Shown in pieces: positions 8,058 through 16,216 of a stretch of 17,032 nt of DNA; position 1 is the stretch's first letter, and each line of letters starts with the position of its first letter. This DNA comes from Candidatus Hodarchaeota archaeon. GTDB taxonomy: Archaea > Asgardarchaeota > Heimdallarchaeia > Hodarchaeales > Hodarchaeaceae. The notes beneath the pieces are model-generated. The model saw nothing but the letters and a program-made list of their open reading frames with translations. It was not told the origin of the DNA and did not search any database. The DNA is taken from assembly GCA_016839665.1 (NCBI GenBank), contig JAEOTU010000273.1, forward strand, positions 1 through 17,032, in the 5' to 3' direction. The translations under genes were made by a program, and so were the position numbers.

Positions 8058-9701
8058 ATGAAAAATCGGATGGAAACGTGCATCTTATTCGCCCCTATTT
8101 TCATTATTTCTGTTTTAATAACAAGTTTGATTTTATCGACATGTATTTGCTCCTCCACACAGAACTTGCAAGAAAAGATTGAGAATTTACCAATGAATCC
8201 TCAATATGTCCCCTCAGGTTCACTAGAAATCGTAGGAAATGATCAATTACGTAGTGTGGCATCATTACTGGGTTGGAGAGGTAAAGGAACGATAAGTGAT
8301 CCAATAGTTATCATTAATTTTGCTTTTATTGAGAATAACTCGTGGTATTGTTTGTCTCTTTCAGAGTGTTCCTTGTACATCGTGTTCGAGAAATGCTTTT
8401 TCATAGGAACCAATAATATCCCACCCTTTTTACTGAGTGAGACACAAAAATGTAATCTTTCCTTGGTACAGATATATCGGTCCTTAAATGTTGTTTTCAA
8501 TAACTGTACGTTCCAAAATAGTACTGGTAATGGTCTATGGTTTAAATATTCACATAATGATATTAAGAATATTACAATTACGTCTAGCACATTTTCTGAT
8601 AATTTAGGTCATGGAATTCGAGTTTCAGACCTAATTGATAATTTGAATATAAGTAGATGTAAATTCAATAACAATTGGGGGTTAGGTCTTTACCTTGGCG
8701 CAAGTGGGGATAGTTTGATAGTAAAAGACAATCATTTTGAGGGGAGTGGTCTTCTTATCAGGGAATTTCACTCTGATAGTCTGATAGAAGGTAATATGGT
8801 TAATGGTATTCCCCTGTTAAAATATAAGGGGGTTAAAAACCTGAAACTTGATTCAAGTTATAACATTTCTCAAATAGTACTATTCAATTGCTCTAATATA
8901 ACAATAACTGATCAGGTATTTGATTCTGTCGGATTGCCAATCTATGCTCGTAATTGTTCTAATATCCTAATCCTTAATTGTATTTTTTCTAATAATTTCA
9001 ATGATGTAAGATTCACTGGTAACCCATCTGAAGATTATTCTTTCAATGTCCAAATTATTAACTGTACAATGACCAATTTTCGAGATGTTTCTGTTCGTTT
9101 TGGTACTGTTCGATATTCTTTCATTATTAATTCTATCTTCAATGGCTTCCATGGTGCTATTGGTATTGAATTATCATGGGCCTTCTACAACCTTATCAGC
9201 GGATGTCAAGTAATGAATACTTCCTCTTATGGAATTGTTTTAGGTGGTGAAAGTTCTAGAAATAACCTGACATATTGCACAATCGAAAACTGCATTAGTT
9301 ATGCTGTATTTATGTTTAGAGCTAGTAAAAACCTTATTCAGTATAACAACTTTATTAATAATGGTGGTTCTTACAGTCAAGTTTATGATGAATGGATCAA
9401 TAAAATCGTTAACAATTATTGGTCTGATGGGATTCATTCCGATCTAAATGGAGACAATTATTCTGATTATCCTTATTATATAAATACCGAATGGGGACAT
9501 CACATTTTTAAGAATAACGATTCACTCCCCTTAATGTCCCCAAGTATCTATCACTATAGTACTCCTTTTAGTTTGATTGAAGTCCCCCCTTCAACAACTG
9601 CTAATGATTTAATGTTTCAGACCATATTCCTCCTTTTTATCGTTGTTGTGGGATTGGTTTCATTTCTGGTTGGTATTATTAGTAAATACAAAAAAGTCTA
9701 A
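8058..9701 (+). CDS. Cysteine-rich NosD-like beta-helix surface protein
   Basis: A 547-residue protein. It has an N-terminal signal peptide (hydrophobic residues about 8-31), a spacer, and the GWRGKGTISDPIVI entry block shared with the interrupted gene at 4371. About a dozen PbH1 rungs follow, with the pattern hydrophobic-x-hydrophobic-x-x-[C/N/S]-x-F-x-x-N, for example VVFNNCTFQNS, LNISRCKFNNN and ILILNCIFSNN. Near residues 455-475 comes NYWSD with a D-x-N-G-D-N-Y-S-D loop followed by YPYYI, the usual end of NosD/CASH-type helices. One transmembrane helix near residues 520-541 and a short basic tail (KYKKV) anchor it, with the helix outside the cell. The mature part has 13 Cys and many N-x-S/T sequons. 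This fold often binds carbohydrates or acts on them; no catalytic residues can be assigned. Start is ATG 8058. Confidence 0.85.
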   Translation: MKNRMETCILFAPIFIISVLITSLILSTCICSSTQNLQEKIENLPMNPQYVPSGSLEIVGNDQLRSVASLLGWRGKGTISDPIVIINFAFIENNSWYCLSLSECSLYIVFEKCFFIGTNNIPPFLLSETQKCNLSLVQIYRSLNVVFNNCTFQNSTGNGLWFKYSHNDIKNITITSSTFSDNLGHGIRVSDLIDNLNISRCKFNNNWGLGLYLGASGDSLIVKDNHFEGSGLLIREFHSDSLIEGNMVNGIPLLKYKGVKNLKLDSSYNISQIVLFNCSNITITDQVFDSVGLPIYARNCSNILILNCIFSNNFNDVRFTGNPSEDYSFNVQIINCTMTNFRDVSVRFGTVRYSFIINSIFNGFHGAIGIELSWAFYNLISGCQVMNTSSYGIVLGGESSRNNLTYCTIENCISYAVFMFRASKNLIQYNNFINNGGSYSQVYDEWINKIVNNYWSDGIHSDLNGDNYSDYPYYINTEWGHHIFKNNDSLPLMSPSIYHYSTPFSLIEVPPSTTANDLMFQTIFLLFIVVVGLVSFLVGIISKYKKV

Positions 9702-9743
9702 TCAGAAAAACTCTCTGTCAGAACTTATCTAGCTATAATAGTT

Positions 9744-11084
9744 TTAGAAATACTTTGACATTTTAAACTCGCTCCACGGGTTAAAAAGCAAGTAAAAACA
9801 CACTTGAATTATGATGATAACTAGAATCATTAGAAGTAATGAAAGAACACCAAGATATTGAATATTTAACAAAAGTTGATCTATACCACTTAAAAAGATC
9901 GCCAGAAATCCGAAGAAAAACGAGACGGAGGGAGAAATTTCATTGATTCGGTTGAAATTTCTATATTTATAATATGCTAATAAAACATTAATTCCTATCG
10001 ATAAGATAAACAAAATAAGGAAGATTATTGGCGGGACTAACCAATCAGCCGAAAAAAGAGCCCAAAAGTTGTTATTCCAACCTAGAAGTCCTAAAGAATA
10101 AGTAAGAACATTGACTACTAACCAAGCAATTTTGAACTTAAGTTCACTTCTTTTAAATTGACTTTCTGATCTCCCTTCAATTGTAACTTCCTCACTAACA
10201 CGTAAATCCTCACCTAAATCAGCCTGTTGCTTCCCCGAATAATAAGGAATAATCCTTTCTTCAGTTCTGTATTTCTTCAATTGGTTTTTTCTTTTCAATT
10301 GTATGAACACAAAAATAAAAGTGCCCAGAAATAACCCTCCTAAGATAAAGAAAATTGAAAAGATTACCAAAATTTCAGTACTAAGTGTTTGCCTTTCTTT
10401 CGGAGGCAGAGAAAGACCAAATCGAATCTGATCTTTACTGCCATTTTTTGTGATTGAAAGGAATAGTCCCTGCAAACTTCCATACATATTCCCACCTTCC
10501 CAAGTAATTGAAAGATCAAAAATCTCTTCTGAGGTTTCTTTTCGAATAGTGTATTGCTCTTCTCCTACCCAAGTGTGTTGATAATTAGCCCACGTATTAG
10601 TGAACATTTGCGAATTATTTGCTAGAAGTTCGTTCCATGATTCATTCAATAGCTCCCAATTACCTACTGGAACTACAAAGGGAATAATTATCTTATTGAC
10701 TGATTTCCATGTCCCATTAGACAACTTCTGCTCAACTAAAGCAGGTCCAGTAAATGAGTCGATCATTTCAATAATTCTAGTCCAGTTTTCAAGAGTAACG
10801 AGCTCGTTAATCCTTATCGAGATTTGTGTATTACCAAAAATATCTTTACTCGCCTCGTCTAAGAAATATTCTTGATAAATGTCGTCTACCAGTGTATGAC
10901 CAGTGTTGTTCTCTATTTCTGCAACCTCAAACCTCATTTCATCCCCTATATCGACTTCCCATCTACTATCCTTTAAGGAGCTAGTTAATCCTCTTGCACT
11001 AATAGGATGAATTAAGATAAAGACGTGAAAATCTAGAAGACACAGACAAAGAAGTAGTAATGAAAGGAGATTTTGTTGTTTCAC
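9744..11084 (-). CDS. Membrane protein with large ectodomain and C-terminal helix bundle, unknown function
   Basis: I choose the GTG at 11084 (446 residues). It starts a normal signal peptide (KQQNLLSLLLLCLCLL) and lies about 27 nt from the TATA box at 11107-11114; an ATG at 11162 adds 26 residues and lies upstream of that box. Residues about 30-235 form an extracellular domain with many N-x-S/T sites (NNT, NWT, NGT, NES, NNS, NGS) and the segments WEVDIGDEMRFEV and IPFVVPVGNWELL. A helix at about 237-262 is followed by a basic, polar cytoplasmic region (263-316). Four further helices lie near 319-335, 349-373, 388-407 and 411-434. No enzymatic motif is seen. It could be a surface sensor or receptor-like protein, but that is speculation. 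It converges on the beta-helix gene with a 42-bp gap. Confidence 0.75.
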   Translation of the reverse strand: MKQQNLLSLLLLCLCLLDFHVFILIHPISARGLTSSLKDSRWEVDIGDEMRFEVAEIENNTGHTLVDDIYQEYFLDEASKDIFGNTQISIRINELVTLENWTRIIEMIDSFTGPALVEQKLSNGTWKSVNKIIIPFVVPVGNWELLNESWNELLANNSQMFTNTWANYQHTWVGEEQYTIRKETSEEIFDLSITWEGGNMYGSLQGLFLSITKNGSKDQIRFGLSLPPKERQTLSTEILVIFSIFFILGGLFLGTFIFVFIQLKRKNQLKKYRTEERIIPYYSGKQQADLGEDLRVSEEVTIEGRSESQFKRSELKFKIAWLVVNVLTYSLGLLGWNNNFWALFSADWLVPPIIFLILFILSIGINVLLAYYKYRNFNRINEISPSVSFFFGFLAIFLSGIDQLLLNIQYLGVLSLLLMILVIIIIQVCFYLLFNPWSEFKMSKYF

Positions 11085-11106
11085 ACATAAAAAAGCGATT
11101 ATCGTC

Positions 11107-11114
11107 AATATATA
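11107..11114 (-). promoter_or_regulatory. TATA box defining a leaderless GTG start at 11084
   Basis: On the minus strand the element reads AAAGTATATATTGACG. Its centre is about 27 nt from 11084, and it shares the TATATATT core and spacing of the PAP2 promoter at 3355-3362. It lies inside the longer ORF that begins at 11162, which argues against that longer start. Confidence 0.6.
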
Positions 11115-11238
11115 CTTTATGAAATCGGTTTCAACCAATTTATGTGTTAAAATTACATTCAAGTTAAATAGGAGAAGGAGGATTTATTGAGATTGAAAAC
11201 ACTGACATCAATAATCATGAGTAAGAGGTGCGAAACTG

Positions 11239-12216
11239 ATGAAAAGAGTATTAATTTTGATTGTATTGGCACTAGCATTAATTATGAGCAGTGGGGTGGT
11301 TAATTCTCATCCTAACAAACTCCAATCAAATAATTTGCCAGATTTTTCGGATTTAGCAGACAGTCCTTCTTTCACAGAAATTGGTAATGGTGTAACTCAA
11401 TTAAATGTAACATTCAAAAACACAGGTGGTCCTGCAACCTCGGGTGAGGTGCCCATTTTCTGGGAAACCGCCTATTACGAACTGGAACTTGATAATGGAG
11501 ACGGAGCTCTAGAAGAAAACGAAGTGGATTTCGACTTAAATGGAGATGGAGATAAAACAGATTCTTTCCAAGTTACTTGGACTCACAATGTTTCTCGTCC
11601 ATGGGATGCAATGGTCGATAGTACGTATGTGTACGCATTATGTGACCATATTGATACGTCAATTTTCAATCGAACGTATTATATTGATGGAAAACCAAAA
11701 ACATTCACCTTGGGCAGTGTAAGCCATTTTCTTTATATTGCTGATAGTGACTCTGCACAATTTGGATTAGGAGCTCAAGCACCTAGAAAACATCCGAGTC
11801 CAAATTTTGAACTTGTCCTGTACTCCCATGAAGTTCAAGTGGATAACTTTGAAATCAATGGAGAGTCTGTTAAAGAAGATTTCACTAAAAAAGTAGTAGA
11901 AAAGGGATTGGATTATGAAAAAAATGCTACACTGCACGTAGTGCCTGACCAAGCATTTGAAATTGGTTCAAATGAGGAAGTATCTTTTTCCTGCACAATC
12001 TCGGTACAAGAAAACGTAACTTGTCTCGTAGCAATAGTGATCAATTGGTCCCCTGACGGCAACATACGCTATCGATGGGTACCTGTCTATAACGAGGATG
12101 TTTCATTTGAAATAATCAAAACGACTCCTATAGCCACTCCAGGTTTTTCAGTCCAGAGCTTATTGATTCTGCTGGTTCCAATATTAATTCATGTGTACAG
12201 AAGAAAAAATGATTAA
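11239..12216 (+). CDS. Secreted protein with EF-hand-like loop and PGF-CTERM-like signal
   Basis: A 325-residue protein. The signal peptide is residues 1-23 (MKRVLILIVLALALIMSSGV). A beta-rich domain (about 45-80) is followed by an acidic segment with two calcium-loop-like motifs, D-N-G-D-G at 85-89 and D-L-N-G-D-G-D-K-T-D at 99-108. A second globular region runs to about 295. The C-terminus reads T300-P-G-F303, then a hydrophobic helix (about 305-319), then YRRKND. This resembles the PGF-CTERM tripartite signal processed by archaeosortase A in other archaea, so the protein may be lipid-anchored after cleavage (inference). GAGGTG at 11226-11231, 7 nt before the ATG at 11239, supports the start. 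The stop overlaps the stop of the convergent acetyltransferase gene. The function of the ectodomain is unknown. Confidence 0.82.
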   Translation: MKRVLILIVLALALIMSSGVVNSHPNKLQSNNLPDFSDLADSPSFTEIGNGVTQLNVTFKNTGGPATSGEVPIFWETAYYELELDNGDGALEENEVDFDLNGDGDKTDSFQVTWTHNVSRPWDAMVDSTYVYALCDHIDTSIFNRTYYIDGKPKTFTLGSVSHFLYIADSDSAQFGLGAQAPRKHPSPNFELVLYSHEVQVDNFEINGESVKEDFTKKVVEKGLDYEKNATLHVVPDQAFEIGSNEEVSFSCTISVQENVTCLVAIVINWSPDGNIRYRWVPVYNEDVSFEIIKTTPIATPGFSVQSLLILLVPILIHVYRRKND

Positions 12217-12809
12217 TGAAGCTCCCAAGCTAGTAGCGATCCTTCCGCTAGTTGAAAGGAGAACCGTACTTTTAACCCTGCGTCTTCTACTATCTGTAAC
12301 TCATGTGCAGAAGTGTGAGGTCCAAAGGATAATACAACCCGGGTAAACATCCGTTCGTTCGAAAACCAACCTTGTAATTCCTCTATCAATCGCAAATCTA
12401 ATTGTTGTTTAGCTGCAGTTGGAGTAACCCAAAAGGTTAACCAGGCTTCATAGTCCATTGTATTCAAGCTATCAATCTCATTCATACTAATGTACGTTTT
12501 AAGACTCTTGATTAATGGATAAATGTAGATACAACCCAAACATTCAGATTCAGGTACGTTCATAATTGTGAACGTGAATTCATTGCGTTTATTATGTTGA
12601 CTTTCGTGGTACCTTAAATCACGGAGGTTTTCTTTCAAAGTGAAACCGTGCCTTGGCCAACGACCAGCTGTACGTTTCAATAACTTGGCACGACTAGCAA
12701 TAACCGCCTGATAATCCAGTTCGACATCAGTTGCCTGGAGAGGTCGCAGGGTGAATGTGTCAGATTCAAGCCTCTCTGGAACTGTTTCGCTTTCAGGATA
12801 GAATTTCAA
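12213..12809 (-). CDS. GNAT family N-acetyltransferase, RimJ/RimL-like
   Basis: A 198-residue protein. The N-terminal TFTLRPLQATDVELDYQAV is the usual first strand and helix of RimJ/RimL-type GNAT enzymes. GRWPRHGFTLKENLRDLRYHE and FTFTIMNVPESECLGCIYIYPL match a subfamily in which the central strand is ...ESxCLGCVYI. EAWLTFWVTP corresponds to strand 5. The acetyl-CoA pyrophosphate loop (TAAKQQLDLRLIEEL) lacks the classic Q/R-x-x-G-x-G/A glycines, as in some members. Substrate unknown; probably cytosolic. It starts with TTG at 12809, preceded by GAGGTG about 8 nt upstream, and an in-frame TGA lies directly before that. It is convergent with the secreted protein gene, sharing a TTAA that supplies both stop codons. 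Confidence 0.85.
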   Translation of the reverse strand: MKFYPESETVPERLESDTFTLRPLQATDVELDYQAVIASRAKLLKRTAGRWPRHGFTLKENLRDLRYHESQHNKRNEFTFTIMNVPESECLGCIYIYPLIKSLKTYISMNEIDSLNTMDYEAWLTFWVTPTAAKQQLDLRLIEELQGWFSNERMFTRVVLSFGPHTSAHELQIVEDAGLKVRFSFQLAEGSLLAWELH

Positions 12810-13148
12810 AACATGACCACCTCATTTTCATAAATTCAGTAATCCGATACGAACCGATTATCAAATCGATCTTTTTTATAAATTACTCGACCATTCTTCA
12901 GGAGTATGAGTGGAGATTTGGAGAAATTATCCCAATTTCTGGTTTCCCTCTTCAACTGTTTTATAAGGAGGCCTAGAGAATTCATCCGGATATGATAATC
13001 TTGATGAATTTTCAATTTATTAAGTGATAGTAGAATTGATTGATGTGTCTGTATGACTCATGTGTGAACTTATATTATCTAACATAGAAAAAACTTTATT
13101 CAGAGTTCAATCGAATCGTACATAAACCCTCTTTTGGTAGATCGATTA
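12810..13148. promoter_or_regulatory. Divergent intergenic region, about 340 bp
   Basis: No convincing gene is present. For the minus-strand acetyltransferase there is an ATTTATAAAAAA tract at about 12873-12884 that could be a TATA box, plus the GAGGTG site at 12818-12823. For the TPR gene there are two candidate elements: ACTTTATT at 13093-13100, and TACATAAAC at 13119-13127, the latter spaced for a leaderless start at 13149. A TTTATAAGGAGG segment at about 12960-12971 looks like a promoter plus ribosome binding site, but only a very short frame follows it. Confidence 0.4.
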
Positions 13149-14921
13149 ATGGAATCTTTTAGAAATGAGTTAAGAAAATTAATTGATTCTAAAGGAAAAT
13201 CCCAAAAAATAATACTTGATCTTGATACACCAAGTGGTTTGTGGCGAAAAGGAGAACTGGAGGAAGCATTGAAAGAACTAGATCAAATTAAACTCTCCGA
13301 GGAATTCATTGAGTTTAATACTCTCCAGGGAAAATTACTGAGAATCAAAATATTAACTCTTTTGAAGGAGTTTGGTCAGGCTCAGGCATTAGTAACAGAG
13401 GTGATTGAAGCAGGACAAAGACTAGATTTAGAGATCATTTACTTAGATGCTCTTATCTTTAACATCGAGATTAAAATTCTCTTAAAACAGTTTGAACAGG
13501 CGTCAGAACTTACAAAACAGTTTGAAGCTACAATAGAATTTTCCAAAAGTCTTCACAGCCACGATCGAATAAAAAGACTCGGTAAGATGGCAATTCTCAA
13601 AAGTAGATTCTACAGAGAGATGGTCGATTTTACTAGTGCAACAGAGTATAGCACGAAAGCCTTAGAGCACTTTAACAAAATTGATTATCAATGGGGAATG
13701 TTAGAAGCTATAATCTCCTCCTATCACCTTCAGTATCTACTCGGAAATCATGAGAAAAGTATTGAGGAGTGTGAAAGAGGGGTCGAGCTAAGTAGAAAAT
13801 TTGGTAATGAATTAATTCTTGGTGGTTTTTATGTTGGAATGGCCAATGCTCTTTCAGGGACGGGTCAAATCAAACGATCCATCAATTTTTATTTAAAAGC
13901 AAAGAAAATAGCGGAGGATATTCAGAATGATACGCTTCTATGTCGCGCTCTAGGGAATTTGGGGGGAAGTTACACCAAAATCGGAGAACCCAAAACTGCA
14001 ATCAAACTTTTAGAGCAATGCCGCCATTTAAGTCTACAAATTGATGATAAAGAATACCTAGCATTTAGTTTACGAGACCTAGGAGTATCATATCAGCTTT
14101 TAGGGGAATTCGATCAAGCAGAAAAGTTATTTTTAGAGAGCTTCTCTATTTATAGAAAATTAGGTGATTATCTATATGCAGAAACAGCTCGTTTCTGTCT
14201 TTTTCTTCTCGCACTCGAGTTGGACTCAATTGATAAAGCGAGAAAGTATTACGAACAACTTAAGCAATTTATTATCGCTAATCCTGTTCCTGGAGTGTTA
14301 CTATATGATAAATTCATGCAAGCAATGTTGTTAAAAGCCAGTTCAAGGCCGAAAGACAAATTTAGAGCGCAAAACCTTTTTGGAAAGATTGTTGAAGAAC
14401 AAAACCTGATGTTTGTTGATTATATCACAATTCCTGCAATGTTACACTTATTTGAACTCCTATTGTATGAATTACGAATCTCAGGCGATAACGAAATATT
14501 AGAAGACATAAAAAATTTAAATCAACGAATTAAAGATTTTGCAAAGACACAGAACATATCTATATTACATGCTGAAAGTTTACTTCTTGAATCGAAATTA
14601 GCTTTGGTAGAATTGGATCTAGAACAATCTCATCAACTTCTCCAAGATGCTCAAACAATTGCTGAAGAAAAGGGATTAAATAATCTTATATTGAAGATAG
14701 TCCATGAAAAGTTTGCGATCAAAGACCAAATAAATCGGTGGGAGAGATTGATTGAAAAAGAGGCGTCCTTAACCGAAAGACTTGAATTAACTAAGCTAGA
14801 AGATCTTATTATGCGGATGGCTCATAAAAAACTCCTAATTACTGAAGATGAGACCCTTCAATACGCGCAAGAAGCGAAACAATTGGTCGAAACGTTTGAA
14901 ACGAAGAATTCATTGTCCTAA
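13149..14921 (+). CDS. Large tetratricopeptide-repeat (TPR) protein
   Basis: I prefer the ATG at 13149 (590 residues) to the TTG at 13134. The protein is all helical, with no signal peptide or membrane helix, so it is cytosolic. At least four consecutive TPR units are spaced by exactly 40 residues (about 182-221, 222-261, 262-301 and 302-341, plus a degenerate fifth). Each has the two-helix pattern with small residues at the packing positions and a -G- between helices, for example NLGGSYTKIGEPKTAIKLL and DLGVSYQLLGEFDQAEKLF. Divergent repeats continue on both sides (LWRKGELEEALKELD near residue 32). Such 40-residue repeats resemble LGN/kinesin-light-chain-like TPRs that bind peptides. There is no attached catalytic domain, so it is probably a scaffold; its partner is unknown. 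Monocistronic, or followed loosely by the membrane protein gene. Confidence 0.9.
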   Translation: MESFRNELRKLIDSKGKSQKIILDLDTPSGLWRKGELEEALKELDQIKLSEEFIEFNTLQGKLLRIKILTLLKEFGQAQALVTEVIEAGQRLDLEIIYLDALIFNIEIKILLKQFEQASELTKQFEATIEFSKSLHSHDRIKRLGKMAILKSRFYREMVDFTSATEYSTKALEHFNKIDYQWGMLEAIISSYHLQYLLGNHEKSIEECERGVELSRKFGNELILGGFYVGMANALSGTGQIKRSINFYLKAKKIAEDIQNDTLLCRALGNLGGSYTKIGEPKTAIKLLEQCRHLSLQIDDKEYLAFSLRDLGVSYQLLGEFDQAEKLFLESFSIYRKLGDYLYAETARFCLFLLALELDSIDKARKYYEQLKQFIIANPVPGVLLYDKFMQAMLLKASSRPKDKFRAQNLFGKIVEEQNLMFVDYITIPAMLHLFELLLYELRISGDNEILEDIKNLNQRIKDFAKTQNISILHAESLLLESKLALVELDLEQSHQLLQDAQTIAEEKGLNNLILKIVHEKFAIKDQINRWERLIEKEASLTERLELTKLEDLIMRMAHKKLLITEDETLQYAQEAKQLVETFETKNSLS

Positions 14922-15004
14922 AATGGACTATATTCGATCAAACCTAGATTATTATTTATCAGTCTGTAACCAGCCAATTTTCAGATTAATAGGAGATGTA
15001 AAGG

Positions 15005-15012
15005 TTTATAAT
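15005..15012 (+). promoter_or_regulatory. Probable TATA box for the small membrane protein gene
   Basis: GGTTTATAATGG lies between the TPR gene and the membrane protein gene. It would start transcription near 15035, giving a leader of about 50 nt that includes an AG-rich stretch (15069-15078) before the start codon. Confidence 0.4.
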
Positions 15013-15087
15013 GGATAGAATGTAAGGAGAAAGGGAATCGAAAGAATAAATCGATTTTTTTTTCATTAAGAGAGAGAGTTGAAAATA

Positions 15088-15498
15088 ATGAAGAGATCAC
15101 GATTAACAATCATATTCATCATGGCTAGCATTGTTATGATCATAATTTCATTCTTTGTGCCGTCTCAACTAACACCTGATATCAATTTTGTCTATGTCGT
15201 AGGGATGGGCTTTATTTTGATGTTACTAATAGCTTGTCTATTTGCATTTAAAGAGAAAAGCAGTAGAGCTATGAGATCATTGAGTGCACGCTCCTTATGT
15301 GGTTTTAGCGTTTTTCTCACATTTCTGTTTTTTCTAGGTTTATTTAATCCTGCAAGAATAAACACTTTTGGCTTGGTAGGCGGACCGTATTCTGTCACTC
15401 AAAATGAACTCTTTTTCCTGCTTTGGGTTATAAGTAGTATTCTTCTCATTATCGCAGCGTTGGTCTATGAGGATCCAATTCTAAAACGCATGATTTAG
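15088..15498 (+). CDS. Four-helix integral membrane protein, unknown function
   Basis: The ATG at 15088 gives 136 residues; a TTG at 15079 would add three. Four hydrophobic segments lie near residues 5-25, 34-54, 70-92 and 106-127. A basic loop between helices 2 and 3 (KEKSSRAMRSLSARS) suggests that side is cytoplasmic by the positive-inside rule, with both termini inside. A short loop with NPARINTFGLVGGPYSVTQNE separates helices 3 and 4. There is no catalytic or transport signature and I do not recognise the family. An AGAGAGAG tract just upstream may serve as a weak ribosome binding site. The gene converges on the methyltransferase with a 69-bp gap. Confidence 0.7.
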   Translation: MKRSRLTIIFIMASIVMIIISFFVPSQLTPDINFVYVVGMGFILMLLIACLFAFKEKSSRAMRSLSARSLCGFSVFLTFLFFLGLFNPARINTFGLVGGPYSVTQNELFFLLWVISSILLIIAALVYEDPILKRMI

Positions 15499-15567
15499 AA
15501 GACAGATTAGCTTGAAAAACGAGAACAAGTCAATTTACATGGCTTAATGTTTTCTACTTGTATTACT

Positions 15568-16131
15568 CTATTTCTTTTGCAAAATAAGATAAACTGAGTC
15601 GTTTCTTCTCAATTCTTTATATGATTTGATTTCAATAATTGTAAAGAATACTTCTGCGACTTTAATTAACTCTTCCTCAGAATAATAGACAAATCTTAGG
15701 CCATGATGTTCCTCCTCTTTGTTTCCTTTCCAAAAAGAGTGAAACAAGAGTCCATTATTGTTTAAAACCTCGTTTTGCCTTTCAAAAGATTGTTTCAATT
15801 CCTCCCAAGTAAGATGAATCAATACTTTATTCGAATAAATACAATCGAATTTCCTGCCAGTCTTAATCGTTCTTGCATCAAGGAGTAGAAGATCTGCGTC
15901 TTTATTTCGTTTTTTGTACAAATCAAGAAAGAGTTTTGAGTTATCTGATCCTGTGACTTTAAAATCATGACTAAGTATCTCAAAATCTTTACCAGGACCC
16001 ATTCCAAGTTCTAGGACAGTAGATCCTGGTTTCAGATGCGTTTTTAAGATATCAATTAAGAATTGACCATCATACCCTTCGGCTATTTGAATATACTCTT
16101 TAACATTCTTTATATCATCAAAATAGCCCAA
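15568..16131 (-). CDS. Class I SAM-dependent methyltransferase
   Basis: A 187-residue protein with a Rossmann-type methyltransferase core. Motif I is V39-L-E-L-G43-M-G45-P-G47, which binds S-adenosylmethionine. The acidic end of strand 2 is D63 in GSDNS, D85-A86 is the adenine-side motif, and FDCIYSNKVLIHL (95-107) is strand 4 with the post-II region. NGLLFHSFW is strand 5, followed by a family-specific loop with HHGLRFVYYSEEEL. It resembles the small-molecule methyltransferase group (Methyltransf_11/25); substrate unknown. It starts with TTG at 16131, the only start codon before an in-frame stop at 16165-16167. It is divergent from the B3/4 gene, and the two may share one TATA element. Confidence 0.88.
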   Translation of the reverse strand: MGYFDDIKNVKEYIQIAEGYDGQFLIDILKTHLKPGSTVLELGMGPGKDFEILSHDFKVTGSDNSKLFLDLYKKRNKDADLLLLDARTIKTGRKFDCIYSNKVLIHLTWEELKQSFERQNEVLNNNGLLFHSFWKGNKEEEHHGLRFVYYSEEELIKVAEVFFTIIEIKSYKELRRNDSVYLILQKK

Positions 16132-16145
16132 AGATATCCACCAAA

Positions 16146-16155
16146 CTATAAATAG
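16146..16155. promoter_or_regulatory. Near-palindromic TATA element between divergent genes
   Basis: CTATAAATAG reads CTATTTATAG on the opposite strand, so a TATA-like core is presented in both directions between the methyltransferase (-) and the B3/4 gene (+). Rightward transcription would begin near 16176, about 40 nt before the TTG at 16217. Leftward transcription would begin close to the TTG at 16131. Confidence 0.45.
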
Positions 16156-16216
16156 ACTATCAAGTTAGGTCTTTTAAGATGAAAATTTTAACTCCATCCT
16201 AGGTTGGTTCAAAGCA

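Noticed and set aside
8243..8590. 115-codon minus-strand ORF inside the second beta-helix gene
   Set aside because: The plus-strand frame shows signal peptide, repeats and anchor; the antisense frame has no start context or family features.
12755..12976. 73-codon plus-strand ORF in the divergent intergenic region
   Set aside because: It overlaps the start of the acetyltransferase gene, has no ribosome binding site, and its translation shows no recognisable pattern.
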